Assembly (NCBI GenBank): GCA_032251335.1
Contig: JAVVDW010000007.1
Coordinates: 62,001-126,000, forward strand
Length of the DNA: 64,000 bases
Direction of reading: 5' to 3'
From: UM-FILTER-40-17 sp032251335
GTDB taxonomy: Bacteria; Bacteroidota; Bacteroidia; Flavobacteriales; Flavobacteriaceae
Shown here: piece after piece, positions 18,413 to 26,208 of the stretch
Position numbering within the stretch: position 1 is the first letter of the stretch
How the letters are laid out: each line of letters begins with the position of its first letter
Position numbers and translations under genes: made by a program
Notes under the pieces: model-generated
What the model was told of the DNA's origin: nothing
Databases searched by the model: none
The model's input: the letters and a program-made list of their open reading frames with translations, nothing else

Positions 18413-19141
18413 ATGGTACCTAAAAAAAATCCAAAAGCAGACATGAGTCGCTATAGCGGACTCTTTTTTCAGATTGGCTTAGTGGTAATGTTGGGCGTCA
18501 CATACATCGGAATGGAATGGAAATCTACCGAAAACGGCGACTTGTCTTTAGATACGATTACCATGGATAAATCTTTTGAAGAAGAAATTCCGGTAGTAAA
18601 CCTCAACGTACCCCCACCGCCACCGCCACCGCCAATGGCAGCAGCTCCGGAAGTACTTCAGGTCGTTGACGATCAGGTAGATATAGAAGAAACGGTGCTT
18701 CAATCTACCGAAACCAATCAAAACCAAGTGTTAGAAATTGTCAAATTTGAAGCCGTAGAGGCCGAAGAAGAAGAGGAAGATGTTATAGTTCCGTTTGCTA
18801 TCATCGAACAAGCACCTATATTTCCCGGTTGTGAAAATGTACCAAAAGACCAGCAACGCGAATGTTTTCAAACCAAGATGGACGAACACGTACGAAACAA
18901 CTTCTCCTATCCGCAAGTTGCTTTAGAACTGGGCATACAGGGCAGGGTTTACATAGTGTTTGACATTGACAAAGAAGGCCGTATTACGAACATTAAAATG
19001 CGCGCACCTGACAAAAATCTTGAGAACGAGGCACGAAGAATTGTTTCTAAACTACCCAAAATGCTCCCCGGAAAACAACGCGGCAAACCTGTAAAAGTTT
19101 CATTTAGTTTACCGATAAATTTTGTCATTCACAATCAGTAA
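18413..19141 (+). CDS. TonB-like energy transducer, copy 2
   Basis: This 242-residue paralogue shares the whole architecture of the preceding gene: an N-terminus beginning MVPKKNPKADMSRYSG, one membrane helix (about residues 15-37), EEEIPVVNLNVP leading into eight prolines, an acidic linker, the IFPGCE...C segment, and a TonB C-terminal domain starting at YPQVALELGIQGRV. The two proteins are similar along their full length, so they arose by tandem duplication. Separate promoter and terminator signals suggest independent expression. Partner ExbB/ExbD genes are not in the window. Which receptors each copy serves cannot be told from sequence. Confidence 0.92.
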   Translation: MVPKKNPKADMSRYSGLFFQIGLVVMLGVTYIGMEWKSTENGDLSLDTITMDKSFEEEIPVVNLNVPPPPPPPPMAAAPEVLQVVDDQVDIEETVLQSTETNQNQVLEIVKFEAVEAEEEEEDVIVPFAIIEQAPIFPGCENVPKDQQRECFQTKMDEHVRNNFSYPQVALELGIQGRVYIVFDIDKEGRITNIKMRAPDKNLENEARRIVSKLPKMLPGKQRGKPVKVSFSLPINFVIHNQ

Positions 19142-19160
19142 CTGTCAAATTGTTTAGCTG

Positions 19161-19190
19161 AAAAAGCCCCGACTCGGGGCTTTTTTTATA
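19161..19190. terminator. Bidirectional terminator between tonB copy 2 and the convergent gene
   Basis: The stem AAAAAGCCCCG (19161-19171) pairs with CGGGGCTTTTT (19175-19185) around a 3-base loop. It has A and T tracts on its two sides, so it can end transcripts from both strands. The stop of the minus-strand gene lies within its T tract. Confidence 0.85.
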
Positions 19191-19935
19191 GTTTATCAAG
19201 ATAGGCTGTTTGGTAATCCGACCATATTTCGTAGATAGGATCTCCTTTCGAACTTTTGCCGCTGTGGTGCCAATGGCCGTCTATGATTTCAAATTTAAAA
19301 TCCAATTTTGCGCCAACCCGAGTCTTATCTCTTGAGAAGAAATCAATGTTTTCTGTGTAGTTCCCGTCAACAGCACTGTAAGTGCCACCGCCAGTTCCCA
19401 TGAATGCTTTGGTCTCCGAGTTGAAGGCAATCCACTGAAACCTGCCACCTCCCAAAATTTTCACCGTCCTTCTGGCTCCCGGAGTTTGTGTACTCACCTG
19501 GCCATCTCTTTTTCGACCCGTTATTACCCAATTGCCTGTGAGGTCATCTCTATTGTCTGAAAGCTTTAGCCACTTTTCTGTAAAAGGATTTTCGGCATCC
19601 AAAGAAGTTATCTCCATCTGGTTTGCTTCTATTTTTATTTTATAAGAAAAAGTTTTGCCGACATATTCAGCATTTTGAGTAAAAAAGTCCAAGGTTTCTG
19701 TGTACTGATTTCCTTGCAAAGCGTAAACACCCCCGCCGGCACTCAAAAAAGTATGGTCTGCTTTTTGTTTTCCTCCAAAAGCAAAATAGCCTTCCATAAA
19801 TATTTTGACAAAAACATCCTGCACTGCTTGCCCATTTCTGTGTGTGAGTTGCCAACTTCCTTCAATGCTCTGACTTTGAGCAAGGAAAAAAAATGAAGAC
19901 GCAAAAAGAATTAGAATATTTCTCAACACAATCAT
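19186..19935 (-). CDS. Secreted protein with two lipocalin-like repeats, function unknown
   Basis: This is a 249-residue protein with a signal peptide (cleavage near AQSQS, residue 23). The mature part holds two copies of the same module. The first starts GSWQLTHRNGQ (about residue 26) and the second GNWVITGRKRDGQ (about residue 133). Each contains a Phe-rich strand, GGGxY, and then YTExxDFF with Y or V before GxxxxFK. This is the layout of the small lipocalin-like DUF4488-type domains common in Bacteroidota secreted proteins. No catalytic residues are evident. It follows the metallo-hydrolase gene by 11 bases, so the two are co-transcribed and may act in the same periplasmic process. The function is not known. 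Confidence 0.75.
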   Translation of the reverse strand: MIVLRNILILFASSFFFLAQSQSIEGSWQLTHRNGQAVQDVFVKIFMEGYFAFGGKQKADHTFLSAGGGVYALQGNQYTETLDFFTQNAEYVGKTFSYKIKIEANQMEITSLDAENPFTEKWLKLSDNRDDLTGNWVITGRKRDGQVSTQTPGARRTVKILGGGRFQWIAFNSETKAFMGTGGGTYSAVDGNYTENIDFFSRDKTRVGAKLDFKFEIIDGHWHHSGKSSKGDPIYEIWSDYQTAYLDKL

Positions 19936-19946
19936 AAGATTTATTA

Positions 19947-20828
19947 CTATTTACTAATGAGACTCTCGTAAAAAAACAGTCTTATACGTTCGCTATTGAT
20001 AAATCCTGAGCCAAATCCTAAATCATCATATTTTTGAGTCAGAGAAATGTCTGCTACAATTGCTTCCTTACTTTTGCCTGCTTTGATGGCCTCGGAAATA
20101 TTTTTCTCCAAATATTTAAGCATTTCTAAGAAATTCTGATAATCTTTTTTTGTGGCCAACTCCCCGTGTCCCGGGATGATCTTTGTATCATCGTTGATAA
20201 TCATCAAGGCGTTTTCTACCGCCTTTATGTAGCCCATTGCATTTCCGCCTGAATTTGAATCAATATACGGATAGCGCCCGTTAAAAAACAAGTCTCCGGT
20301 GTGAAGCACGTTGCTTTGAACAAAATACACCATGGCGTCACCGTCTGTATGTCCGTTATGGCTGTGAAAAAACATGATTTCCTCGTCTTCAAAATGAAAA
20401 TTGAGCCCCTCGGCAAAAGTAATTTCCGGTAGTGCATCGGGATTGGATTGGTTTTTCTCTTGTTGCGCATCATACAATCTTTTTCGCACATTGTCGTGCG
20501 AAACAATCAGGGCACCTGCTTTGCCCAAGTTGGCGTTGCCGCCGGTATGGTCGCCGTGCCAATGCGTATTGAGCAGGTAGCTGATGGGCTTATCGCTGAC
20601 GGTTTCAACAGCCGCTAAAATTTTAGGCGTTAAATCTGCAAACTGGTCGTCAACCAAAAGGGCTTTGCCGGCACCAGCCAACAAGCCAATGTTGCCACCT
20701 CTTCCTTTGAGCATATAGACTTTTCCGTTGACGGGAATTACTTCGATATTGACTTCCTGTGGTTGGGCATAAAGACTTAATGTCATCAAAAAAACCGCTG
20801 CTAGTGTAAAAAATGAATTTGTTTTCAA
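19947..20828 (-). CDS. Periplasmic metallo-beta-lactamase-fold hydrolase
   Basis: This is a 293-residue protein with a signal peptide ending near LYAQPQ (residue 22) and a complete metallo-beta-lactamase fold. The zinc motif HWHGDH is at residues 89-94, a further metal ligand sits in the GHTDGD segment, and IPGHGE follows near residue 222. It resembles the secreted MBL-fold proteins of Bacteroidota related to the quinoprotein-relay or class B-like group. Its true substrate is unknown, and beta-lactam hydrolysis should not be assumed. It is first in a two-gene operon with the downstream lipocalin-like protein and is divergent from ctaB, sharing a 109-base promoter region. Confidence 0.88.
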   Translation of the reverse strand: MKTNSFFTLAAVFLMTLSLYAQPQEVNIEVIPVNGKVYMLKGRGGNIGLLAGAGKALLVDDQFADLTPKILAAVETVSDKPISYLLNTHWHGDHTGGNANLGKAGALIVSHDNVRKRLYDAQQEKNQSNPDALPEITFAEGLNFHFEDEEIMFFHSHNGHTDGDAMVYFVQSNVLHTGDLFFNGRYPYIDSNSGGNAMGYIKAVENALMIINDDTKIIPGHGELATKKDYQNFLEMLKYLEKNISEAIKAGKSKEAIVADISLTQKYDDLGFGSGFINSERIRLFFYESLISK

Positions 20829-20851
20829 GTTGTGTTGGTTTAAAGTTTAAC

Positions 20852-20859
20852 CAAATTTA
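20852..20859 (-). promoter_or_regulatory. -7 box for the metallo-hydrolase operon
   Basis: Minus-strand TAAATTTG matches TAnnTTTG, 24 bases upstream of the ATG at 20828. Confidence 0.5.
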
Positions 20860-20911
20860 AAATTTTATAATAAAAAGGAAAACAGACTTTGGTTAAATTT
20901 AACGTATGGCC

Positions 20912-20919
20912 TATCTTTG
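20912..20919 (+). promoter_or_regulatory. -7 box for the cytochrome oxidase operon
   Basis: TATCTTTG is a perfect TAnnTTTG, 18 bases upstream of the ctaB ATG at 20938. Confidence 0.6.
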
Positions 20920-20937
20920 CCCAGTTTAAAAAAATAG

Positions 20938-21843
20938 ATGAAAACTGCCGTAAACAAAGCTTTTACCACTACAAATTTTGCTGAACTCTTGGCTGATCTC
21001 AAAGAACTCACCAAGTTTAGACTGTCTGTCAGCGTTGTTTTTTCGTCTGTTGCAGGTTATTTATTGGCAGTAGATGCTTTTTCCTTTTCTACACTAATGC
21101 TTTTGGCCGTGGGTGGCTACTTTATGGTAGGCGCATCCAACATATTCAATCAAATCATCGAAAAAGATTTAGATGCTTTAATGAAACGCACCCAAAACAG
21201 ACCTATTCCTGCCGGTAGGGTTTCTAAAAATGCCGCATTCATCTTAGCACTGATTTTTACAGTTTTAGGTCTGTCTGCGCTCTACATCATTAACCCGAAA
21301 ACGGCACTGTTTGGCGCAGTATCTATTTTTCTTTACACTAGCGTCTATACGCCATTAAAAACCTTGACACCACTTTCTGTATTTGCGGGTGCCATTCCGG
21401 GTGCCATCCCTTTTATGTTGGGCTGGGTAGCCGCTACCAATCAATTCGGCATAGAACCGGGTGTGTTGTTTATGGTTCAGTTTTTTTGGCAGTTTCCACA
21501 TTTTTGGGCCATCGGCTGGTTGCTAGATGAGGACTACCAAAAAGCAGGATTCAAAATGCTTCCCACCGGCAAAAAAGACAAAGGAACCGCCGTACAAATA
21601 TTAATGTACACTTTTTGGACGATTTTAGTATCGCTGATACCAGTGTTGGGAATCACCGGCAATTTGTCTCTGAGCATCCCGGGTGCTGTCGTTATACTTT
21701 TGCTTGGTTTAGGTTTCTTATGGTTTTCACTCAAATTATTTAGAGAAAAAAGCACCAAAGCTGCGAGAATATTGGTTCTGGCAAGTGTGCTCTACATAAG
21801 CCTACTACAAATTGTATATGTTTTGGATAAATGGATCGCATGA
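20938..21843 (+). CDS. ctaB: Protoheme IX farnesyltransferase (heme O synthase)
   Basis: This membrane enzyme attaches a farnesyl group to heme B, giving heme O, the precursor of heme A for cytochrome oxidase. The 301-residue protein shows the UbiA-superfamily Asp-rich motif NQIIEKDLDALMKRT (about residues 71-85) and the heme-O-synthase motif FPHFWAIGWLLDEDY (about 184-198), with nine or so membrane helices. It is the first gene of an operon of oxidase subunits and assembly factors and overlaps the next gene by 13 bases. Confidence 0.95.
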   Translation: MKTAVNKAFTTTNFAELLADLKELTKFRLSVSVVFSSVAGYLLAVDAFSFSTLMLLAVGGYFMVGASNIFNQIIEKDLDALMKRTQNRPIPAGRVSKNAAFILALIFTVLGLSALYIINPKTALFGAVSIFLYTSVYTPLKTLTPLSVFAGAIPGAIPFMLGWVAATNQFGIEPGVLFMVQFFWQFPHFWAIGWLLDEDYQKAGFKMLPTGKKDKGTAVQILMYTFWTILVSLIPVLGITGNLSLSIPGAVVILLLGLGFLWFSLKLFREKSTKAARILVLASVLYISLLQIVYVLDKWIA

Positions 21844-22427
21844 TGACAATAACTGACGAAAAGAATTTTCACACCAAAGAACAACGCGCAAAAAAAATGA
21901 TGCTTTGGTTCGGAATTGTGAGTATGGCCATGATGTTTGCAGGCCTCACGAGCTCTTATGTGGTGAGCAAATCACGACCCGATTGGCTAAACGATTTCAC
22001 GCTGCCCAATGCGTTTATCGCCAGTACGGTAGTCATTTTACTCAGCAGCCTGACGCTATATGTAGCCTCTGTGTTGCTCGCAAAAAACCAGACAAAACAA
22101 GCTGCTGTGTTAAGTCTTTTGACACTTCTACAGGGCATTGCCTTCATCGTGCTACAGTTTGTGGGCTTTTCGCAAGTCATTGATATGGGTTATTTTATGA
22201 CCGGTGCACAAAGCTCTGTGACTACTTCCTTTTTATACGTGATAACGGCTACGCACCTAGCACACATAGCAGGTGGCGTACTGTCTTTAATGGTCGTTAC
22301 CTATAAGCTTTTTACGGCGCAATATAGTCCTGAAAAAAGACTCGGATTTGATTTAGCAAAAACATTTTGGCACTTTGTGGATATTTTATGGCTTTACCTA
22401 TTTATATTTTTATATTTTTTCGGTTGA
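21831..22427 (+). CDS. Cytochrome c oxidase subunit III-like protein (short form)
   Basis: This is a 198-residue membrane protein with five predicted helices and heme-copper oxidase subunit III features: KKMMLWFGIVSMAMMFAGLTSSYVV in the first helix region, FMTGAQSSVTTSFLYVITATHLAHIAGG (about residues 122-149), and a final helix with FWHFVDILWLYLF. The closing motif matches the last helix of subunit III proteins. The ATG at 21831 overlaps the end of ctaB by 13 bases. The next gene is a second subunit III, a pairing common in Bacteroidota oxidase loci. Subunits I and II are not in the window, so they must lie elsewhere. Confidence 0.88.
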   Translation: MDRMMTITDEKNFHTKEQRAKKMMLWFGIVSMAMMFAGLTSSYVVSKSRPDWLNDFTLPNAFIASTVVILLSSLTLYVASVLLAKNQTKQAAVLSLLTLLQGIAFIVLQFVGFSQVIDMGYFMTGAQSSVTTSFLYVITATHLAHIAGGVLSLMVVTYKLFTAQYSPEKRLGFDLAKTFWHFVDILWLYLFIFLYFFG

Positions 22428-22470
22428 AAAACTTAAATTTGAAAACTTTTTATTAGAAATTCATTAACCT

Positions 22471-23535
22471 ATGGATGCAACTGCACAGAATGTAAGAGCC
22501 GAATCTATTTGGAAGGGCGGCAACCAACCGCTCAATGCGAGCTATGGAAAAATCATGATGTGGTTTTTTATCGTCTCCGATGCCTTGACTTTTTCGGGTT
22601 TTTTGGCTGCTTACGGCTTTTCCAGATATAAATTTATCGAAACTTGGCCTATCGCCGACGAAGTGTTTACCCACTTTCCGTTTCTGCACGGTGTTGAAGC
22701 GCCCATGTATTACGTGGCTTTGATGACTTTTATTCTGATATTTTCATCGGTAACCATGGTTTTGGCTGTGGATGCAGGACATCAAATGAAAAAAAATAAA
22801 GTAGCCATCTATATGTTTTTGACCATTATCGGCGGTTTGATCTTCGTAGGATCACAGGCTTGGGAATGGAAAAACTTCATCAAAGGAGAGTTTGGCGCCA
22901 TTGAAACCAAAGGTGGTCAGATTTTGCAGTTTGTAGATGCCGAAACCGGTAAGCAAATTGCACTCCACGAGTTTGCGACGGCTACGCCTAACGAGCGTAC
23001 ACAACACACCAGAAGCAACGGTTTGTGGTTTGTCTCCGAAAAAAGTTTACCCAGCTACACCGTTTCTGACATTCAAAATGCTTATGCCGAACATCCGAAT
23101 GTATTGATTCGCACTCAGGAAATTGTCCCGAATCTTGACAAACTCAAAGCATCTCCTCGTGTAAGTGACCAAGTGCTTGCCGAAAGATTGGAAACTCAAC
23201 TTGTAAACCCCGATGCCTTTGGACAAAAGGCTATTTATAAAAGAGAATTTTCAGATGAACGCATCAAAAGTGCTGTTGCAGTTGTAGAAGGTGCCAATTT
23301 AGTTCACAACGAATACGGCAACAGACTCTTTGCAGATTTCTTTTTCTTTATCACAGGGTTTCACGGTTTTCACGTTTTTTCCGGAGTTGTCATCAACATT
23401 ATCATCTTTTTCAATGTCATATTGGGAACCTACGAAAAACGCGGCCATTATGAAATGGTTGAAAAAGTTGGACTTTACTGGCACTTTGTAGATTTGGTTT
23501 GGGTATTTGTATTTACATTTTTCTATCTGGTTTAA
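22471..23535 (+). CDS. Cytochrome c oxidase subunit III with large periplasmic insertion
   Basis: This is a 354-residue subunit III. The N-terminal part has helices with IMMWFFIVSDALTFSG (about residues 27-42), and the C-terminal part has FFFFITGFHGFHV (about 288-300) and WHFVDLVWVFVFTFFYLV at the end, all subunit III landmarks. Between them, from about residue 135 to 285, lies a hydrophilic stretch not found in the minimal subunit, including QHTRSNGLWF. The insertion follows a conserved AWEW segment and is probably on one face of the membrane. It lies 43 bases after the short subunit III gene in the same operon. Confidence 0.92.
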   Translation: MDATAQNVRAESIWKGGNQPLNASYGKIMMWFFIVSDALTFSGFLAAYGFSRYKFIETWPIADEVFTHFPFLHGVEAPMYYVALMTFILIFSSVTMVLAVDAGHQMKKNKVAIYMFLTIIGGLIFVGSQAWEWKNFIKGEFGAIETKGGQILQFVDAETGKQIALHEFATATPNERTQHTRSNGLWFVSEKSLPSYTVSDIQNAYAEHPNVLIRTQEIVPNLDKLKASPRVSDQVLAERLETQLVNPDAFGQKAIYKREFSDERIKSAVAVVEGANLVHNEYGNRLFADFFFFITGFHGFHVFSGVVINIIIFFNVILGTYEKRGHYEMVEKVGLYWHFVDLVWVFVFTFFYLV

Positions 23536-23556
23536 AAAATTTAAAAAAACATACAC

Positions 23557-23913
23557 ATGGCACACGATTCAGCACATACATCAAATACAAAACGCATCTG
23601 GGTGGTTTTTGGCATCCTTACCGTTGTGACGCTAGTAGAGGTAGTTCTGGGAATCATACGCCCGCGTTGGACGGTAGAAACCTACTTTGTGGGAATGAAA
23701 ATTCTCAACTGGATATTCATCATTTTAACGATTTTGAAAGCCTATTACATCGTGTATGCTTTTATGCACCTTGAAGGAGAAACCGGTGCTCTTCGATGGT
23801 CCATACTCACCCCTATTTTAATCTTGGTGCCTTATTTATTATTCATCCTACTGCTGGAAGGAGATTACATACATGACGTGTTTAGATACGGTATTATGAA
23901 ATGGGATTTTTAA
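23557..23913 (+). CDS. Cytochrome c oxidase subunit IV family protein
   Basis: This is a 118-residue protein with three predicted membrane helices, the usual size of bacterial subunit IV (CyoD/CtaF-like, COX4_pro) proteins. The first helix reads VVFGILTVVTLVEVVLGI, and the conserved MHLEGETG segment follows the second helix (about residues 69-76). It is the last oxidase subunit gene of the operon, 21 bases after subunit III, and is followed by a clear terminator. The start has a His-rich, non-hydrophobic tail (MAHDSAHTSNTKRI). Confidence 0.9.
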   Translation: MAHDSAHTSNTKRIWVVFGILTVVTLVEVVLGIIRPRWTVETYFVGMKILNWIFIILTILKAYYIVYAFMHLEGETGALRWSILTPILILVPYLLFILLLEGDYIHDVFRYGIMKWDF

Positions 23914-23931
23914 CGAGATTTTAAAACATAC

Positions 23932-23960
23932 AAACCACGCTCTACGGCGTGGTTTTTTTT
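23932..23960 (+). terminator. Rho-independent terminator after oxidase subunit IV
   Basis: A 9-base stem, AAACCACGC (23932-23940) with GCGTGGTTT (23947-23955), has a 6-base loop and a T run to 23960. The last T of the run is the first base of the next -7 box. Confidence 0.85.
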
Positions 23961-23967
23961 ATCTTTG
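23960..23967 (+). promoter_or_regulatory. -7 box for the SCO-like operon, abutting a terminator
   Basis: TATCTTTG is a perfect TAnnTTTG, 19 bases upstream of the ATG at 23987 and directly fused to the preceding terminator T tract. Confidence 0.58.
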
Positions 23968-23986
23968 CATCAACTAACTAAACGAA

Positions 23987-24619
23987 TTGATGAAGAAGTT
24001 CTTGGTTCTTTTCGCCCTATTTATTGTACCGATAGTCGCTTATCTTTTTTTTGCTTCCGGCGTCAATCATTTTGGCAAACTGCCTGTGGTGGGCCAATCA
24101 GTTGTGGAGATTAGTAACTTTAAAAGTCTGGACTCAACGCCTGTTCGCTTGCAGGGAAAAATCACCATTTTGGGGTTTTTAGGTACGACCGCTTCATCAG
24201 GGCGAAGCATGTTGTTCAATCTGAATCAAAAAATCTACAAAAGATTTGAAGGATTTGAAGACTTTCAAGTAGTGATGGTACTGCCCGAAAATCACGAAAA
24301 AGCAGCAGAAGATGTGCTCTCAACCTTAGGGCAAATCACAGATACGCATCAATGGAAATTTATTTTCGGTACCGATGAAGAAATTCTTGAATTGTTCAAT
24401 GCCTTGCAAACACCTTATTCGTTGGACGCCCGCGGCACAACAGATTACGTGTTTATAATTGACAAAGATATGAAGCTAAGAGGCAGGCAGGACGAGTCGA
24501 AAACTTTCTACGGCTACAATGCCGCTTCAGTTGCGGAAATTACCAACCATATGCTAGATGATGTAAAAGTGCTTTTGGCTGAGTACCGCCTCGAATTGAA
24601 AAAGTACAAACGAAAATAA
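23987..24619 (+). CDS. Membrane-anchored thioredoxin-fold protein, SCO paralogue lacking copper ligands
   Basis: This is a 210-residue protein with an N-terminal membrane anchor (about residues 4-25) and a thioredoxin-like domain that lines up along its length with the SCO protein encoded 5 bases downstream. Where SCO has CPSICP, this protein reads ASSGRS (A69 and R73 replace the two cysteines). The conserved SCO His is replaced by Thr before the strand ending in FIIDK. All three copper ligands are therefore lost. It may be a structural or partner protein in oxidase copper-centre assembly, which is an inference from position. A second Met codon at 23990 is an equally possible start. Confidence 0.8.
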   Translation: MMKKFLVLFALFIVPIVAYLFFASGVNHFGKLPVVGQSVVEISNFKSLDSTPVRLQGKITILGFLGTTASSGRSMLFNLNQKIYKRFEGFEDFQVVMVLPENHEKAAEDVLSTLGQITDTHQWKFIFGTDEEILELFNALQTPYSLDARGTTDYVFIIDKDMKLRGRQDESKTFYGYNAASVAEITNHMLDDVKVLLAEYRLELKKYKRK

Positions 24620-24624
24620 ATCAA

Positions 24625-25299
24625 GTGAAAAAATATTCATACATAGGAATTTCTTTTGTGATTTTGGTGTTCGGCATCTGGGTTGTAAACGAATTCAGGC
24701 AGCGGTTTGGCCAAAATGACACTATGGCTCTAGTGGGCCCTGCACCCAAATTTACGCTGACCAACCAACACGGTGAAACCATCACTCCGGAAGACATGAA
24801 AGGCAAAGTTTATGTGGTAGATTTTTTCTTTACAAGTTGTCCAAGCATTTGTCCGGTCATGACAGAAAACCTCAAAGAGATACAAGACCAATTCTATGGA
24901 AACCCCAATTTCGGCATACTTTCTGTATCTATCGACTCCCAGTTTGACAGCCCGGAAGTTTTAAAAAAATACGCCGAAAAACATCAAATTAAAAATCAAA
25001 ATTGGCATTTTTTGACCGGAGACAAAGAAGCTATTTCTACTTTGGCCAATGCCGGATTTAACATTTATGTGGACGCATCAGAAAAAATAAACGGGGAATT
25101 TCAACACTCAGGCATGTTTGCACTTATTGACAAGGAAGGCAACATCCGATCTCGTAAAGATGATTTTGGAAACCCGATTGTCTATTACGATGGCCTCTCC
25201 TACGCAGATGCCGAATCCCTGCAATTCAAACTCGGTGGCAGCCACAAACCCGGCATTTTCATGCTCAAAGAAGATATCCAAAAACTATTAAAAGAATAA
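24625..25299 (+). CDS. SCO1/SenC family copper chaperone for cytochrome oxidase
   Basis: SCO proteins deliver copper to, or reduce, the CuA site of oxidase subunit II. This 224-residue protein has a membrane anchor (about residues 5-22), a thioredoxin-like domain, the copper-binding CPSICP motif with C72 and C76, and the conserved H161 in QHSGMF. The start is a GTG at 24625. It sits between its ligand-free paralogue and a DUF420 gene, in a block with ctaB and oxidase subunits, so oxidase maturation is well supported. Confidence 0.94.
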   Translation: MKKYSYIGISFVILVFGIWVVNEFRQRFGQNDTMALVGPAPKFTLTNQHGETITPEDMKGKVYVVDFFFTSCPSICPVMTENLKEIQDQFYGNPNFGILSVSIDSQFDSPEVLKKYAEKHQIKNQNWHFLTGDKEAISTLANAGFNIYVDASEKINGEFQHSGMFALIDKEGNIRSRKDDFGNPIVYYDGLSYADAESLQFKLGGSHKPGIFMLKEDIQKLLKE

Positions 25300-25301
25300 A
25301 C

Positions 25302-25838
25302 ATGCAGGAAGCTGTTTCTACTAACGAAAATCGATTCAACAAGCTGATTTTAGTTTTGTCAATTGCCATCCCTTTGGTCGTAGCTGTCTTGTTTGGTGTT
25401 CGTATCCCGAATGTGGAACCACTCAGCTTTTTACCACCCATTTACGCAAGCATAAACGGCCTAACGGCCTTACTTTTAATGGTCGCATTTTGGGCTATTA
25501 AAAATAAAAAAGTTCGTTTACATGAGCAACTTATGAAAGTATGTTTGGCCTTCTCTGCCCTCTTTTTAATTATGTACGTCGCGTACCACATGACGTCTGA
25601 CCCCACGCCTTTTGGTGGTAAAGGTGCCATCAAAATGGTTTATTATACAATCCTTATCTCACATATTTTACTTTCCATAGCCGTCATTCCGTTGGTGTTG
25701 TTTAGCTTCGTTCGTGCTTTAAATCAACGTTTTGACAAGCACCGAAAAATAGCCCGTATTACTTTGCCAATCTGGCTTTATGTAGCCATCACGGGTGTCG
25801 TTGTTTACTTGATGATTTCTCCATATTACACCTCATAA
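25302..25838 (+). CDS. DUF420 membrane protein, probable cytochrome oxidase assembly factor
   Basis: This is a 178-residue protein with five predicted membrane helices and the DUF420 family residues: PPIYASINGLTALLL, KKVRLHEQLMK (about residues 67-77), YHMTSDPTPFGG (about 89-100), and ISHILLS. The histidines after the second and third helices are typical family features and could bind metal or heme. DUF420 proteins include the oxidase assembly factor CtaM, and they commonly sit with SCO and CtaB genes. The gene starts 2 bases after the SCO stop and is followed after 1 base by a small CxxC protein gene. Confidence 0.88.
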   Translation: MQEAVSTNENRFNKLILVLSIAIPLVVAVLFGVRIPNVEPLSFLPPIYASINGLTALLLMVAFWAIKNKKVRLHEQLMKVCLAFSALFLIMYVAYHMTSDPTPFGGKGAIKMVYYTILISHILLSIAVIPLVLFSFVRALNQRFDKHRKIARITLPIWLYVAITGVVVYLMISPYYTS

Positions 25839-25839
25839 A

Positions 25840-26079
25840 ATGCAAAAAAGAGCCTACATCTTTGTATTGACTGTATTGCTGCCGTTGTTTTCCGACGCAC
25901 AATGTGCCATGTGTAGAGCCGTTTTGGAATCTGAAGCCAACAAAGATACAGCACAAGGTATTAACGATGGCATTGTGTACTTGATGTTGTTCCCATATCT
26001 CCTCATTGGTGGCGTCTTGTTTTTTGTCATTCGCAGCTTTCGCAAGAAAAATCAAAGCCCAGTTGAAAAAACAACTTAG
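25840..26079 (+). CDS. Small exported CxxC membrane protein of the oxidase assembly block
   Basis: This is a 79-residue protein. It has a signal peptide (residues 1 to about 20, ending FSDAQ), immediately followed by CAMCRAVLESEANK, a short polar stretch, one membrane helix (about residues 45-65) and a lysine-rich cytoplasmic tail. The CxxC motif therefore lies in the periplasm just after the cleavage site. It is 1 base downstream of the DUF420 gene and ends the operon. The topology and context suggest a metal or thiol role in oxidase maturation, but no function is established from sequence. Confidence 0.8.
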   Translation: MQKRAYIFVLTVLLPLFSDAQCAMCRAVLESEANKDTAQGINDGIVYLMLFPYLLIGGVLFFVIRSFRKKNQSPVEKTT

Positions 26080-26208
26080 TTTTAACAAAAAATTAAGTCG
26101 TCACCCTGTAACATAACGCTTTCAAAATAGTCTTTTAGGGAAGAACTGTAATGGTTTATCCCATTGTCAGTCATTTGAATTTTGTGACATTATCTAGATA
26201 ACCAAATA

